A model generated the notes under the pieces. It saw nothing but the letters and a program-made list of their open reading frames with translations, searched no databases and had not been told where the DNA came from. Below are positions 36,149-46,000 of a stretch of 64,000 nucleotides of DNA, piece by piece; position 1 is the stretch's first letter, and each line of letters begins with the position of its first letter. The stretch covers positions 1,736,001 to 1,800,000 of the forward strand of contig NZ_CAKAKL010000001.1 in the NCBI RefSeq assembly GCF_916619195.1, in the 5' to 3' direction. A program made the translations under genes and the position numbers. The DNA comes from Inquilinus sp. Marseille-Q2685. GTDB lineage: Bacteria; Pseudomonadota; Alphaproteobacteria; DSM-16000; Inquilinaceae.

Positions 36149-36967
36149 TCAGTCGCAGCGCGGCGCCGCGATCGGCTCCAGCGTGTCCAGCTTCGCCGCC
36201 ATGGCGAAGTCGCCGTAGTCGATGACGATGCGGTCGGCGATGCCGTTCTCGAACAGGCGCTGGCGCAGCTCGTATTCGGGCTGCTCCGCGCCCGTTTCCT
36301 TGTCCTTCTCGGCCTTGCCGACGGTGAAGAAGGCCATGACGATCGCATGCGACGGCCCCTGCCGCAGCGCGTCGGCCGAAGGGTCGCCCGGCTGCGCCCG
36401 GCCGATCGCGACGCTGACATATTGCGGCCCGTCGGTGGAGCTGCCGTCGAAGAAGCCGGCGGTGAAGATCGGCCGGCCCTGCCGCATCGCCTCGACCAGC
36501 CGCTGCATATGCGTGGTCGGGAACAGGCTGCCGGCCGGCAGCGCCTGCTTCAGGTCGGCCGGCGACTTGAACACCGCGTCGCCGCCCGCGGCGCCGTCCA
36601 GCCGAGCCGTGCCGCGGATGTCCTCCTTGTCCTCGCCGTTGGTGGAGGAGCTGAGCGTGTAGGTCAGCTCGTGCCCGTCGGCGGATTCCCAGCCGGCGTA
36701 GCGGGTCTTGCGGGTCAGCGTGTCGCCCGAGGCGTAGACCATCGCCACCTGGTAGTTCTGCTCGAAGCTGGAGCCGTCGCAGGCCTTGGCCCAGCGATAC
36801 TCCATCTGGCCCTCGATCGAGACCACGCTGCGCTGCCCGCGCGTCATGTCGAGCGTCAGGGAATAGACCGCCCGGTGCGGCTGCAGCGCCGCCGCCGGGG
36901 CGGCCTGGGCCGCGCCGGACAGCAGCAGGAGGACGAGGGCGGCGAGGGATGGTGCGATGCGGGACAT
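36149..36967 (-). CDS. EipB family (DUF1849) cell-envelope integrity protein
   Basis: The 272-residue protein has a signal peptide (residues 1-22, ...SGAAQA) and matches the EipB/DUF1849 family. It has ALQPHRAVYSLTLDMTRGQR, IEGQMEYRWAKACDGSSFEQ, LPAGSLFPTTHMQRLVEA and FFDGSS. Two cysteines (near residue 63 and two from the end) could form the disulfide known from Brucella EipB. EipB is a periplasmic spiral beta protein needed for envelope integrity. It lies between SOD and aspS. Confidence 0.87.
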   Translation of the reverse strand: MSRIAPSLAALVLLLLSGAAQAAPAAALQPHRAVYSLTLDMTRGQRSVVSIEGQMEYRWAKACDGSSFEQNYQVAMVYASGDTLTRKTRYAGWESADGHELTYTLSSSTNGEDKEDIRGTARLDGAAGGDAVFKSPADLKQALPAGSLFPTTHMQRLVEAMRQGRPIFTAGFFDGSSTDGPQYVSVAIGRAQPGDPSADALRQGPSHAIVMAFFTVGKAEKDKETGAEQPEYELRQRLFENGIADRIVIDYGDFAMAAKLDTLEPIAAPRCD

Positions 36968-37018
36968 GCACCATCTGAGCCCGAAGCCGCGGGCCGACGC
37001 AAGCGCGACGGCAGTCGG

Positions 37019-37159
37019 AGACCGTATGAGAATGCGCTGGCGTGAGTCGGCTGGCGGTGGTTTCGAGAACCGGAGCGCAGCGGACGTTATAGTCCGTGAG
37101 CACCGGAAGCGCAGAAACCGCCGTCAGACGGCCACGCCAGGTGCATTATCAAACGGTCT
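37019..37159. repeat. Fold-back repeat, copy C (full length)
   Basis: The 141-bp element has outer arms AGACCGT/ACGGTCT, then AATGC/GCATT, CTGGCG/CGCCAG, a GGTTTC/GAAACC stem and CGGAC/GTCCG at the centre. Compared with copy B the seventh outer pair changes C:G to T:A, keeping the pairing. The right end abuts the aspS TAA stop codon. Confidence 0.9.
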
Positions 37160-38955
37160 TAGGCCTTCTTCGGCAGGTCCAGCTTGATATGCAGCTCCTT
37201 CAGCCGGGCCGGATCGACCTCGGCCGGGGCGCCCATCAGCAGGTCCTCGGCGCGCTGGTTCATCGGGAAGGCGATGACCTCGCGGATGTTCGGCTCGTCC
37301 GCCAGCAGCATGACGATGCGGTCGATGCCGGGGGCCGAGCCGCCATGCGGCGGGGCGCCGAAGCGGAAGGCCGACAGCATGCCGCCGAACTTCGCCTCCA
37401 GCACGTCCTGGCTGTATCCCGCGATCGCGAACGCCTTGATCATGATCTCCGGCTTATGGTTCCGGATCGCGCCCGAGGACAGCTCGACGCCGTTGCAGAC
37501 GATGTCGTACTGGAACGCCTTGATCGTCAGCGGGTCCTGCGTCTCCAGCGCCTCCAGCCCGCCCTGCGGCATCGAGAACGGGTTGTGGCTGAAGTCGATC
37601 TGCCCGGTCTCCTCGTTCAGCTCATACATCGGGAAGTCGACGATCCAGCAGAACTCGTAGCGGTCCGGGTCGATCAGCTCCAGCTCCTGCCCGATCCTGG
37701 TGCGGGCGAAGCCGGCCAGCTTGGCGGCCGCAGCCTCCAGGTCGGCCACGAAGAACACCGCGTCGCCGTCCTCGGCGCCGGTGGCGGCGCGCAAGGCGTC
37801 CTGGGCGCCCGCCTCCAGGAACTTGGCGATCGGCCCCTTGCCGGCGCCGGCCTCGAACACGACGTAGCCGAGACCCGGCGCCCCCAGCTCCTGCGCCCAG
37901 CCGTTCAGCTTGTCGAAGAAGCTGCGCGGCTTGTCGGCCACCTTCGGCGCGCGGATGGCGCGCACTACGCCGCCCTTCTCGATCACGCCCTTGAAGGCGC
38001 GGAAGGTCACGTCGTCGCGGGCGAAGACCTCGGTGACGTCGGTGATCACCAGCGGGTTGCGCAGGTCCGGCTTGTCGTTGCCGTATTTCAGCATCGACTC
38101 GGCATAGGGGATGCGCGGGAAGGCGCCGGCGGTGACCGCGCGCTTGGTGCCGGTGAAGTCCGAGAACTCCTCGAACACGCCGCGCAGCACCGGCTCGATC
38201 GTCTGGAACACGTCCTCCTGGGTGACGTAGCTCATCTCGAAATCGAGCTGGTAGAACTCGCCCGGGGACCGGTCGGCGCGGCTGTCCTCGTCGCGGAAGC
38301 AGGGCGCGATCTGGAAGTACCGGTCGAAGCCCGCCACCATCAGCAGCTGCTTGAACTGCTGCGGCGCCTGCGGCAGGGCGTAGAACTTGCCGGGGTGCTG
38401 GCGGGCCGGCACCAGGAAGTCGCGCGCCCCCTCCGGGCTCGACGCTGTCAGGATCGGCGTCTGGAACTCGCGGAAGCCCTGCTCGATCATGCGGCGGCGG
38501 ATCGAGGAGATGACCTCGCTGCGCAACACGATGTTGCGCTGCATCTTCTGCCGGCGCAGGTCCAGGAAGCGGTTGCGCAGGCGGATGTCCTCGCCGGCGT
38601 CCTCGTCCGAGGCCACCTGCAGCGGGATCACCTGGGCGGCCGACTGCAGCACGAAATCGTCGATCCGCACCTCGATGCCGCCGGTCGGCAGCTTGTCGTT
38701 GGCGGTCTCGGCGCTGCGCCTGACCACGGTGCCGGTGATGGTGACGACGCTTTCGACGCGCACCGCCTCCGCCGCCTTGAAATGCGGGCTGTCGGTGTCG
38801 ACCACGCATTGGGTCAGGCCGTAATGGTCGCGCAGGTCGAGGAACAGCAGATTGCCATGGTCGCGCTTGCGATGGACCCAGCCCGACAGGCGGACGGTCT
38901 CGCCGGCCTGTTCGGGACGAAGCTGGCCGCAGGTGTGGGTGCGGTAGGCGTGCAT
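37159..38955 (-). CDS. aspS: Aspartyl-tRNA synthetase, probably non-discriminating
   Basis: The 598-residue class II synthetase has an N-terminal OB-fold anticodon-binding domain ([28 protein letters not shown]), motif 2 ([21 protein letters not shown]), the bacterial GAD insertion and motif 3 ([21 protein letters not shown], shown as [13 protein letters not shown]). I chose the ATG at 38955, which gives [19 protein letters not shown]. Together with GatCAB in the window it could charge tRNA(Asn) indirectly. That is inferred, as asparaginyl-tRNA synthetase could exist elsewhere. Its stop codon touches fold-back repeat C. Confidence 0.95.
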   Translation of the reverse strand: MHAYRTHTCGQLRPEQAGETVRLSGWVHRKRDHGNLLFLDLRDHYGLTQCVVDTDSPHFKAAEAVRVESVVTITGTVVRRSAETANDKLPTGGIEVRIDDFVLQSAAQVIPLQVASDEDAGEDIRLRNRFLDLRRQKMQRNIVLRSEVISSIRRRMIEQGFREFQTPILTASSPEGARDFLVPARQHPGKFYALPQAPQQFKQLLMVAGFDRYFQIAPCFRDEDSRADRSPGEFYQLDFEMSYVTQEDVFQTIEPVLRGVFEEFSDFTGTKRAVTAGAFPRIPYAESMLKYGNDKPDLRNPLVITDVTEVFARDDVTFRAFKGVIEKGGVVRAIRAPKVADKPRSFFDKLNGWAQELGAPGLGYVVFEAGAGKGPIAKFLEAGAQDALRAATGAEDGDAVFFVADLEAAAAKLAGFARTRIGQELELIDPDRYEFCWIVDFPMYELNEETGQIDFSHNPFSMPQGGLEALETQDPLTIKAFQYDIVCNGVELSSGAIRNHKPEIMIKAFAIAGYSQDVLEAKFGGMLSAFRFGAPPHGGSAPGIDRIVMLLADEPNIREVIAFPMNQRAEDLLMGAPAEVDPARLKELHIKLDLPKKA

Positions 38956-39089
38956 GGGATGCTCTCGGACCAGGGCAGAAACGCCGGTCAGTGACACCGC
39001 CCGCGCCGGCCTGTCAAGCCGCGGCTCGACGCCCCTGCCCTGCCTCCGGCAGAATGGCTGCATTTCGCCTCGTTTCAGGTTCCGATAGC

Positions 39090-40640
39090 ATGCGCTGGAT
39101 TTTCGTCCTGATCCTTTTCCTCGCCGCGGGCACCACCGCCGCGGCGGAACCGCAGCCGCCCTTCTTCATTGCCGACGACTGCCCGGCCGGCATGATCCTG
39201 CCGGAGACCGTCGCGGCCGAATGCGGCACGGTCACGGTGCTGGAGAACCGCGCCGATGCGGTCGGGCCGCGCATCCGGCTGCGGGTGGCGACGCTGCGGC
39301 GCACCGACCGCGAATTGCGGCCGGATCCGCTGCTGTTCATCCAGGGCGGGCCGGGTGGCCCGGCGGGGCTCGACGCGAAAGGACTGTCGAACTGGGCGAC
39401 CGCGCTTCGAACCGCCGACTGGCTAGGGGCTCGCCCGCTGGTGCTGTTCGATCAGCGGGGGGTCGGGGAATCCAGGCTCCTGCCGACCCGTTGCAGGCCA
39501 TTCGACCGCTACGCACGGCAGTCGATACTCGACCACACGCAGCCGGCGCGCGAGACTTGGGTCGCAGGTATCAGGGAGAGCGCGAAGCGGTGCTGGGCGA
39601 GGTTTCGGGAAGCCGGGCACGATCCCGCACAGATCACCACCGCGGCCATCGCCGCCGACATTGTGGATTTGCGCCAGGCCCTTGGCCAGCCGGCCTGGAA
39701 TCTGTGGGGAATCTCGTTCGGCTCACGCGTCGCGATGATCGTCATGCGCGACCATCCGGAAGGTCTGCGCTCGGTCATCCTCGAAGGCGTGCTGCCGCCG
39801 GAGGCAAATGTCTTTGACGATGCCGCGAACAGCGGCCAAGCCTTCGACGCACTCGTCCGGGCCTGCCGGACCAGCACCACCTGCAACAAGGCCTATCCCG
39901 ATCTCGAGCCGCGCTTCTTCGCGCTGGTCCGGCGGCTGGATGAGGAGCCTCTGACCGTGAAGATCTCGGATCATGCGAGCGCGCGGATCGACGGCTGGAT
40001 GCTTCGCGACATCGTAATCAAGATGCTGCGGTTGCCCGCCGACGCCACATTCGTGCCCTTCCTCATCGACGACCTCGAAGCGAATGAAACTCGTATCCTC
40101 AAGAACATGAAGAAGTACGAGCTCCAGCAGGTGCGGAAGGTGGACGAGATCCCGGATCAGGCCGTCTATGCTTCGATCGCCTGCGCCGACCTGATCCCGG
40201 CGGAGCCGGAGTGGATCGAGCAGGCCTCGGCCAGGGACGCACGCTTCGCCGACCAGATTGAGGACGAGCAGATCGACGGCTGCTCGCCATGGCCGGTGCC
40301 CCGGAGCCCGGAACGCGAAGCGGCCCCGGTGACCAGCGACATTCCGGCGCTGCTGATTTCCGGCGCCTTCGATCCCACCACCCCAGCATCCTGGGCCGAG
40401 GCGGCAGTGAAGCGGCTGGCCAATGGCACCAGCTATGTTTTTCCGGCCTACGGCCATGGCGTGCTCTACTATGGCGATGCCTGCGCCGGCAGCATCGCCG
40501 GCCGTTTCCTGGATGACCCGACGCGGCGGCCCGACGATGATTGCCTCGCCGATCTACGGCCCCTGGTCTTTGCGCCTCCACCGCCCCGTCAGCGATCGGT
40601 ACCATCAACCGCCGGGGCGAAGCTCTCTCCGGTCGACTGA
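39090..40640 (+). CDS. Secreted alpha/beta hydrolase (TAP-like / prolyl aminopeptidase-related)
   Basis: The 516-residue protein has a signal peptide ([20 protein letters not shown]). The hydrolase core shows [13 protein letters not shown] (oxyanion), [14 protein letters not shown], nucleophile Ser in [11 protein letters not shown], Asp in [12 protein letters not shown] and His in [11 protein letters not shown]. The TAP-like C-terminal segment marks tripeptidyl aminopeptidase-type proteins. Six or more cysteines fit an exported enzyme. Codon use is less GC-biased (for example in 39480-40280) than in the neighbours, which may hint at later acquisition. Substrate unknown. Confidence 0.86.
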   Translation: MRWIFVLILFLAAGTTAAAEPQPPFFIADDCPAGMILPETVAAECGTVTVLENRADAVGPRIRLRVATLRRTDRELRPDPLLFIQGGPGGPAGLDAKGLSNWATALRTADWLGARPLVLFDQRGVGESRLLPTRCRPFDRYARQSILDHTQPARETWVAGIRESAKRCWARFREAGHDPAQITTAAIAADIVDLRQALGQPAWNLWGISFGSRVAMIVMRDHPEGLRSVILEGVLPPEANVFDDAANSGQAFDALVRACRTSTTCNKAYPDLEPRFFALVRRLDEEPLTVKISDHASARIDGWMLRDIVIKMLRLPADATFVPFLIDDLEANETRILKNMKKYELQQVRKVDEIPDQAVYASIACADLIPAEPEWIEQASARDARFADQIEDEQIDGCSPWPVPRSPEREAAPVTSDIPALLISGAFDPTTPASWAEAAVKRLANGTSYVFPAYGHGVLYYGDACAGSIAGRFLDDPTRRPDDDCLADLRPLVFAPPPPRQRSVPSTAGAKLSPVD

Positions 40641-40721
40641 CGCGCCGGCCATGAGCCGTCATCCGGGCGACGCCCGTGCATGCTATCCTGGCCGCATGCG
40701 AGTCGAGGCTTCCGATCCACG

Positions 40722-41717
40722 ATGGCCGGCGTGACGGCCAGGGCGCAGAGGGCGCCGAATTCCCCTCAGAGCCGGGCCGCCCAGGACCGGGTGACGGTCG
40801 ACCTGTCGGCCGTGGTCGTGGCGGTGGCCGGGGACACGCCGCGCGTGCTGGCGCTGCGCGGGCCGGGCGGCGTCGAGGCGCTGCCCGCCGGCCCGCTGGA
40901 GCCGCAGCACCGGACGCTGGAGCTGGGGCTGCGCGCCTGGGTCGAGGCCCAGACCGGGCAGCCGCTCGGCTATGTCGAGCAGCTCTACACCTTCGGCGAC
41001 CGCGACCGGCATCTCGCCGGGCCGGGCCGGGTGCTGTCGGTCGGCTATCTGGCGCTGCTGCGCGAGGCCGCGCCAGCCGGCGACAGCCTGTGGAGCGACT
41101 GGTACCGCCACTTCCCCTGGGAGGACCGGCGCGGCGGCCGTCCGGATCTCCTGGACCGGATCGAGCCGGCGCTGGCCGGCTGGGTCGAGGCGGCCGCGGC
41201 CGAGCCGGAGCGGCGGCGGCGCGAGGCCCGGCTGCGCCTCGCATTCGGCCTCGGCGGCCTGCCCTGGGGCGAGGAGCGGGTGCTGGAGCGCTACGAGCTG
41301 ATGTACGAGGCCGGCCTTGCCGCCGAGGCGCATCGGGACGCGCGGGGCGAAGGCAGGCCCGCCTGTGCGGCCCTGGCCGAAGGCGCGCCGATGGCGGCCG
41401 ACCACCGCCGCATCCTGGCGACGGCGATCGGCCGGCTGCGCGGCAAGATCAAGTACCGGCCGGTGGTGTTCGAGCTGATGCCGCCGACCTTCACCCTGTC
41501 GCAGCTGCAGCGCACGGTCGAGGCGCTGGCGGGCTTGCGCCTGCACGCCCCGAACTTCCGCCGCCTGGTCGACAGCCAGGGGCTGGTGGAGGAGACCGGC
41601 GAGGTCGCCGGCGGCACCGGCGGCCGCCCGGCCCGGCTGGTCCGCTTCCGCCGCGAGGTGCTGCAGGAGCAGCCCGAGCCCGGCGTCCGCCTGCCCCTGT
41701 CGCGCCGGCCGGGATGA
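40722..41717 (+). CDS. NrtR/NadQ-like Nudix-fold regulator of NAD synthesis
   Basis: The 331-residue protein has a Nudix-like N-terminal domain (DLSAVVVAVAGDTPRVLALR, RTLELGLRAWVEAQTGQPLG, YVEQLYTFGDRDR). The catalytic Nudix box (GX5EX7REUXEEXGU) is degenerate, so it is probably a ligand sensor. The C-terminal part has a winged-helix DNA-binding region (YRPVVFELMPPTFTLSQLQR, LHAPNFRRLVDSQGLVEET), as in COG4111/NrtR-type NAD regulators (NadQ in alphaproteobacteria, from memory). nadABC begins 1.7 kb downstream. The twin motifs at 43332 and 43390 are candidate binding sites. Confidence 0.82.
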   Translation: MAGVTARAQRAPNSPQSRAAQDRVTVDLSAVVVAVAGDTPRVLALRGPGGVEALPAGPLEPQHRTLELGLRAWVEAQTGQPLGYVEQLYTFGDRDRHLAGPGRVLSVGYLALLREAAPAGDSLWSDWYRHFPWEDRRGGRPDLLDRIEPALAGWVEAAAAEPERRRREARLRLAFGLGGLPWGEERVLERYELMYEAGLAAEAHRDARGEGRPACAALAEGAPMAADHRRILATAIGRLRGKIKYRPVVFELMPPTFTLSQLQRTVEALAGLRLHAPNFRRLVDSQGLVEETGEVAGGTGGRPARLVRFRREVLQEQPEPGVRLPLSRRPG

Positions 41718-42157
41718 CCGCGCGGCTCCGCCCGCTGGTTCCGGCCGACCACGACCGGCTGCTGGCCATGGCCATCGCCTTCAACGACGAGGACAACCAT
41801 CCGCTGGGGCCCGGCGGCCGGCGGGCGCTGCAGGAGCTGGCCGGCGGCACGCGCTTCGCCGCCGGCTGGATGATCGAGGCGGGCGGCGAGACGATCGGCT
41901 ATCTGGTCGTGACCTGGTCCTGGAGCATCGAATTCGGCGGCCGCGACGCTTTCATCGACGAGTTCTACATCGAGCCGGAGCATCGCGGCCGTGGCCACGG
42001 CTCCGCGGTGCTGGAGACGCTGGCCGGGCTGCTCAGGGCCGAAGGCGTGCACGCCGTGCACCTCGAGGTCGAGGCCGGAAACCCCGACGCGGCCCGCCTG
42101 TACCGCCGCCACGGCTTCGCCGGCACCGACCGGGCGATCCTGTCGCGCCGGCTGTAA
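41714..42157 (+). CDS. GNAT family N-acetyltransferase
   Basis: The 147-residue protein is one GNAT domain. FIDEFYIEPEHRGRGHGSAV is the acetyl-CoA-binding motif A and NPDAARLYRRHGFAGTDRAI is motif B. Its ATG overlaps the stop of the regulator gene (ATGA), so the two are co-translated. Acceptor unknown. A short TTGGGTTCGC palindrome lies just downstream. Confidence 0.9.
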   Translation: MTARLRPLVPADHDRLLAMAIAFNDEDNHPLGPGGRRALQELAGGTRFAAGWMIEAGGETIGYLVVTWSWSIEFGGRDAFIDEFYIEPEHRGRGHGSAVLETLAGLLRAEGVHAVHLEVEAGNPDAARLYRRHGFAGTDRAILSRRL

Positions 42158-42175
42158 CCGGCCGCAATCCGTAGA

Positions 42176-42200
42176 TTGGGTTCGCTTGCCGCGAACCCAA
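42176..42200. terminator. Hairpin after GNAT, second copy of the GGGTTCGC palindrome
   Basis: TTGGGTTCGC and GCGAACCCAA form a 10-bp stem with a TTGCC loop. The sequence repeats the core and the AACCTGC flank of the hairpin at 36108-36140. It separates the convergent GNAT and aldo/keto reductase genes. Confidence 0.7.
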
Positions 42201-42219
42201 CCTGCACTGATCGGACGGC

Positions 42220-43176
42220 CTACCGCCCCGCCTCGTCCAGGAGCCGGATCTCGTCCGCCGCCAGGGTCAGCCGGGTCGCGGCGATCTGGTCCTCCAGCTG
42301 CTCCGGGCTGGTGGCGCTGGCGATCGGGGCGGTGACGCCGGGCCGGGCGATCAGCCAGGCCAGCGCCACCGTGGCCGGGCGCACGCCATGCGCCTCGGCC
42401 ACCCGGTCGAGCGCGTCGAGGATGCGCAGGCCGCGCGGGTTCAGCCGGTCCTTCATGCCGCGGCCGCCGCGGGCGCTCTGCGACAGGTCGGCCTCGGTGC
42501 GGTACTTGCCGGTCAGGAAGCCGGCGGCCAGCGAGAAATAGGTGATGACGCCGACCTCTTCACGGCGGCACAGATCCTCCAGCGCCCCCTCGTAGTCCGA
42601 GCGGTCGTAGAGGTTGTAATGCGGTTGCAGCGATTCGTAGCGCGGCAGCCCGCTCTCGGCGCTGAGCATCAGGGCCGAGGCGAGACGCTCGACCGAGAAG
42701 TTCGAGGCGCCGATCGCCCGCACCTTGCCGGCCCGGATCAGCTCGGCATAGGCGGCCAGCGTCTCTTCCTGCGGCGTCTCCGGGTCGTCCCAATGCGACT
42801 GATACAGGTCGATCACATCGGTCTGCAGCCGGCGCAGCGAGTTCTCTACCTCCTCGCGGATCCAGGCTGCTGACAGGTCCTTCCGCGGCGGCCGGCCTGG
42901 CATCTCGCCGCCGACCTTGGTGGCAATCACCACCCGGTCGCGCTTGCCGCCGCGCTTCAGCCATCGGCCGATGATCGTCTCCGACTCGCCGCCCCGGTTG
43001 CCGGGCGCCCAATGCGAATAGACGTCGGCGGTGTCGATCAGGTTCAGCCCGGCGTCGACGAAGGCATCCAGCACCCGGAAGGAGGCCGATTCGTCCGCGG
43101 TCCAGCCGAAGACGTTGCCGCCGAGGGCCAGCGGCCCGACCCGGATGCCGGAGCGGCCGAGATTGCGCAGTTCCAC
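42220..43176 (-). CDS. Aldo/keto reductase
   Basis: The 318-residue TIM-barrel oxidoreductase is of the NADPH-dependent aldo/keto reductase family. It shows NLGRSGIRVGPLALGG, GLNLIDTADVYSHWAPG with the catalytic Asp and Tyr, a Lys in VVIATKVGG, and YQSHWDDPETPQEETLAAYA with the conserved His. The start is the GTG at 43176 with AAGGAGAG upstream; no ATG is in frame nearby. It is divergent from nadA. It does not look functionally tied to NAD synthesis, and its substrate is unknown. Confidence 0.9.
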   Translation of the reverse strand: MELRNLGRSGIRVGPLALGGNVFGWTADESASFRVLDAFVDAGLNLIDTADVYSHWAPGNRGGESETIIGRWLKRGGKRDRVVIATKVGGEMPGRPPRKDLSAAWIREEVENSLRRLQTDVIDLYQSHWDDPETPQEETLAAYAELIRAGKVRAIGASNFSVERLASALMLSAESGLPRYESLQPHYNLYDRSDYEGALEDLCRREEVGVITYFSLAAGFLTGKYRTEADLSQSARGGRGMKDRLNPRGLRILDALDRVAEAHGVRPATVALAWLIARPGVTAPIASATSPEQLEDQIAATRLTLAADEIRLLDEAGR

Positions 43177-43323
43177 GATGATCTCTCCTTCGATCGGATC
43201 CGGCCGGGCGCCCGCGGCCCGGCCCGATATCTGCGGCATCGTCCGGCGTGCCGCGGCGCCCCCTCGCCCCCGTCCCAATGTAGGCGCGAGGACCGCCCTG
43301 CCAACAGCATCGAGGCTAGCGAC

Positions 43324-43351
43324 TTGATTTTCTTATTCTGAGAATTAGAGT
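43324..43351 (+). promoter_or_regulatory. Candidate nadA promoter
   Basis: TTGATT (43324-43329) and TAGAGT (43346-43351), spaced by 16 bp, occur in a local AT-rich patch of the GC-rich genome. The 16-bp spacer is almost wholly occupied by operator motif 1. Confidence 0.5.
43332..43347 (-). promoter_or_regulatory. NAD-regulator operator candidate, site 1
   Basis: Read on the minus strand this is TAATTCTCAGAATAAG, containing the palindrome ATTCT-x-AGAAT. It matches site 2 in 14 of 16 positions in opposite orientation and lies between the -35 and -10 hexamers of the nadA promoter candidate. Confidence 0.62.
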
Positions 43352-43389
43352 AACCAAAGCGACACCGATTCGGGCCGCCCCTGTCCTTG

Positions 43390-43405
43390 TAATTCTCAAA
43401 ATGAG
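43390..43405 (+). promoter_or_regulatory. NAD-regulator operator candidate, site 2
   Basis: TAATTCTCAAAATGAG lies nine bases upstream of the nadA ATG. It shares TAATTCTCA, AAT and AG with site 1. The two sites are 58 bp apart start to start, in opposite orientation. Confidence 0.6.
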
Positions 43406-43414
43406 CAGAACCCG

Positions 43415-44413
43415 ATGTCCGCACCTGCCGAATACACCCCTGCCGTGGCCGCGCGCATGGCGCCGCTATACGGCCGCCTGTCCCGCGTCATCCCAGCCTT
43501 CGACTGGCCGGGCTTCGCCCCCGACATCGACGCCATCCTGCGGCTGAAGCGGGAGCGCGACGCGGTGATCCTGGCGCACAACTACCAGACGCCGGAGATC
43601 TTCCACGGCATCGCCGACATCACCGGCGACAGCCTGGCCCTGGCGCGCGAGGCGGCGCGGGTCGAGGCGTCGGTGATCGTGCTGTGCGGCGTGCACTTCA
43701 TGGCCGAGACCGCGAAGCTGCTGAACCCCGGCAAGACCGTGCTGATCCCCGATGCCGCGGCCGGCTGCTCGCTGGCCTCCTCGATCACGCCGGAGGATGT
43801 GCGCCTGCTGCGCCGCCGCTATCCGGGCGTGCCGGTGGTCACCTACGTCAACACCTCGGCCGCGGTGAAGGCGGAGAGCGACATCTGCTGCACCTCCGGC
43901 AACGCCGTGAAGGTGGTGGAGAGCCTGGGCGTGCCGCGCGTGATCTTCATCCCGGACGGCTATCTGGCGGCCAATGTCGCGGCCGAGACCAAGGTCGAGA
44001 TCATCGCCTGGCAGGGCGCCTGCGAGGTGCATGAGCGCTTCGGCCCCGACGACATCCGGCAGCTGCGTGACCGCCATCCCGGCGTGACCGTGCTGGCCCA
44101 TCCGGAATGCCCGCCGGAGGTGGTGGCGGAGGCCGACTTCGCCGGCTCGACCGCGGCGATGAGCGACTATGTGGCGAAGCAGCGGCCGGGCCGGGTGGTG
44201 CTGGTGACCGAGTGCTCGATGAGCGACAACGTCGCCGTGCAGTTCCCGGAGATCGACTTCGTCCGGCCCTGCAACCTGTGCCCGCATATGAAGCGGATCA
44301 CCCTGCCGAAGATCCGGCGCGCGCTGGAGACGATGACCGAGGCGGTGGAGCTGGACCCCGCCGTGGCCGGCCGCGCCCGCGCCGCGGTCGAACGCATGCT
44401 GGAGGTGCGGTGA
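43415..44413 (+). CDS. nadA: Quinolinate synthase
   Basis: NadA condenses iminoaspartate with dihydroxyacetone phosphate to quinolinate, using a [4Fe-4S] cluster. The 332-residue protein shows [31 protein letters not shown], and three cysteines in the expected places: [30 protein letters not shown] and [15 protein letters not shown]. Its stop overlaps the nadB start (TGATG). The short leader between operator site 2 and the ATG suggests control close to the transcription start. Confidence 0.96.
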   Translation: MSAPAEYTPAVAARMAPLYGRLSRVIPAFDWPGFAPDIDAILRLKRERDAVILAHNYQTPEIFHGIADITGDSLALAREAARVEASVIVLCGVHFMAETAKLLNPGKTVLIPDAAAGCSLASSITPEDVRLLRRRYPGVPVVTYVNTSAAVKAESDICCTSGNAVKVVESLGVPRVIFIPDGYLAANVAAETKVEIIAWQGACEVHERFGPDDIRQLRDRHPGVTVLAHPECPPEVVAEADFAGSTAAMSDYVAKQRPGRVVLVTECSMSDNVAVQFPEIDFVRPCNLCPHMKRITLPKIRRALETMTEAVELDPAVAGRARAAVERMLEVR

Positions 44414-45954
44414 TGGATGCGATCTCCCCTCGCCCGCAGGACCGGGTGGTCGTGATCGGCGCCGGCATCGCCGGGCTGGCCACGGCGCTGCGGCTGGCGC
44501 CGTTGCCCGTTCTCCTGCTCTCCGCCGCACCGCTCGGGGCCGAGGCCGCCACCGGCTGGGCCCAGGGCGGCATCGCCGCGGCGCTCGGCCCCGACGACGA
44601 CCCGTCGCTGCATGCCGCCGACACGCTGGCGGCCGCGGCCGGCCTCGCCGACCCGGAGGTGGCGCGGCGCGTCGCCGAGGCGGCGCCCGGCTGCATCGCC
44701 TGGCTGGACGGGCTCGGCGCGCCCTTCGACCGGGCCGAGGCCGGCGGCTTCGCCCTGGGCCTGGAGGCCGCGCATTCCCGCCGCCGCATCGTCCATGCCG
44801 GCGGCGACGGCACCGGCGCCGCGGTGCTGCGCACCCTGGCCCAGGCGGCCGAGGCCGATCCCCGTATCGCGATCCGCCACGCCCGCGCCACTGCCCTGCT
44901 GCGCGACGAAGCCGGAATCTGCGGCGTGCTGGCCCGGGAGGACGGAGAGCCGGTCGCCATCCCGGCCCGGGCCGTGGTGCTGGCGACCGGCGGGGTCGGC
45001 GGCCTCTACGCCCACACCACCAACCCGCTCGGCGCGGCCGGCACCGGGCTGGCCCTGGCGGCACGGGCCGGGGCGGTGCTGCGCGACCTGGAATTCGTGC
45101 AGTTCCATCCGACCGCCATGGCCGTCGGCCGCGATCCGATGCCCCTGGCCACCGAGGCGCTACGCGGCGAAGGCGCCATGCTGGTCACGGCGGCGGGCGG
45201 GCGGGTGATGGCGGATCACCCGCAGGGCGACCTGGCCCCGCGCGACGTCATCGCCCGCGCCGTCTTCCGCAAGGTCATGGCCGGCGAGCCGGTGTTCCTC
45301 GACGCACGCCCGCTGGGCGGCAGGCTCGAGCGCTTCGCCAGGGTCATCGCGCTGTGCCGCGAGGCCGGGCTGGACCCGGCGCGGCAGCCGATCCCGATCC
45401 GCCCGGCGGCGCATTACCACATGGGCGGCGTCGCGGTGGACGGGAACGGCCGGAGCTCCGTGCCCGGCCTCTGGGCCGCGGGCGAGGTGGCAGCGACCGG
45501 CCTGCACGGCGCCAACCGCCTGGCCAGCAACTCGCTTCTGGAGGCGCTGGCCTATGCCGGCTGGATCGCCGGGGACATCCGCGGCGGCGAGGCCCGGCCG
45601 CCGCTGCGTCCGCTGCCGCTCGGCGCCGCCCGCCGCCCGGCCCCGGACGCCGGCATCGTCGCCGCGCTGCGGGAGCTGATGGAGCGCCATGTCGGCGTGG
45701 TCCGCGACGGCGCCGGCCTGATCGCCGCGGTCACGGCGCTGCGCCCCCTGGCCGACGCCGCGCCCTCGGCCCTGTCCGACCGCGCCCTCGCCGGGCTGCT
45801 GATCGCGACCGCCGCCCTGCGCCGGCGCGAGAGCCGCGGCGCGCAGTGCCGCAGCGACCGGCCCGAGGCCGACCCGGCCTCCGCCCCCTCCTTCCTCACC
45901 CTCGCCGACGTGCTGGAGGGCGAAGCCCCCCGCACCGGCACCGCCCGCCCGTGA
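44413..45954 (+). CDS. nadB: L-aspartate oxidase
   Basis: NadB oxidises L-aspartate to iminoaspartate, the substrate of NadA. The 513-residue flavoprotein has the FAD-binding motif VVVIGAGIAGLATALRL, GWAQGGIAAALG, ATGGVGGLYAHTTNP, EFVQFHPTAMA, and the succinate-dehydrogenase-like active site AAHYHMGGVAVD plus LHGANRLASNSLLEALA. The ATG overlaps the nadA stop. Codons and spacing indicate a nadA-nadB-nadC operon. Confidence 0.95.
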   Translation: MDAISPRPQDRVVVIGAGIAGLATALRLAPLPVLLLSAAPLGAEAATGWAQGGIAAALGPDDDPSLHAADTLAAAAGLADPEVARRVAEAAPGCIAWLDGLGAPFDRAEAGGFALGLEAAHSRRRIVHAGGDGTGAAVLRTLAQAAEADPRIAIRHARATALLRDEAGICGVLAREDGEPVAIPARAVVLATGGVGGLYAHTTNPLGAAGTGLALAARAGAVLRDLEFVQFHPTAMAVGRDPMPLATEALRGEGAMLVTAAGGRVMADHPQGDLAPRDVIARAVFRKVMAGEPVFLDARPLGGRLERFARVIALCREAGLDPARQPIPIRPAAHYHMGGVAVDGNGRSSVPGLWAAGEVAATGLHGANRLASNSLLEALAYAGWIAGDIRGGEARPPLRPLPLGAARRPAPDAGIVAALRELMERHVGVVRDGAGLIAAVTALRPLADAAPSALSDRALAGLLIATAALRRRESRGAQCRSDRPEADPASAPSFLTLADVLEGEAPRTGTARP

Positions 45955-46000
45955 GGCCGACCATGGATCTCCCTCCCTCCCCGCCCTGCTGGTCGAACCG

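Noticed and set aside
33786-37103. 1105-codon minus-strand ORF opposite dinB and SOD
   Set aside because: Antisense to well-supported genes. Its translation lacks any domain pattern.
40722-41100. Active Nudix hydrolase function for the 40722 protein
   Set aside because: The Nudix box residues (REUXEE) are not preserved, so a regulatory sensor is more likely than an enzyme.
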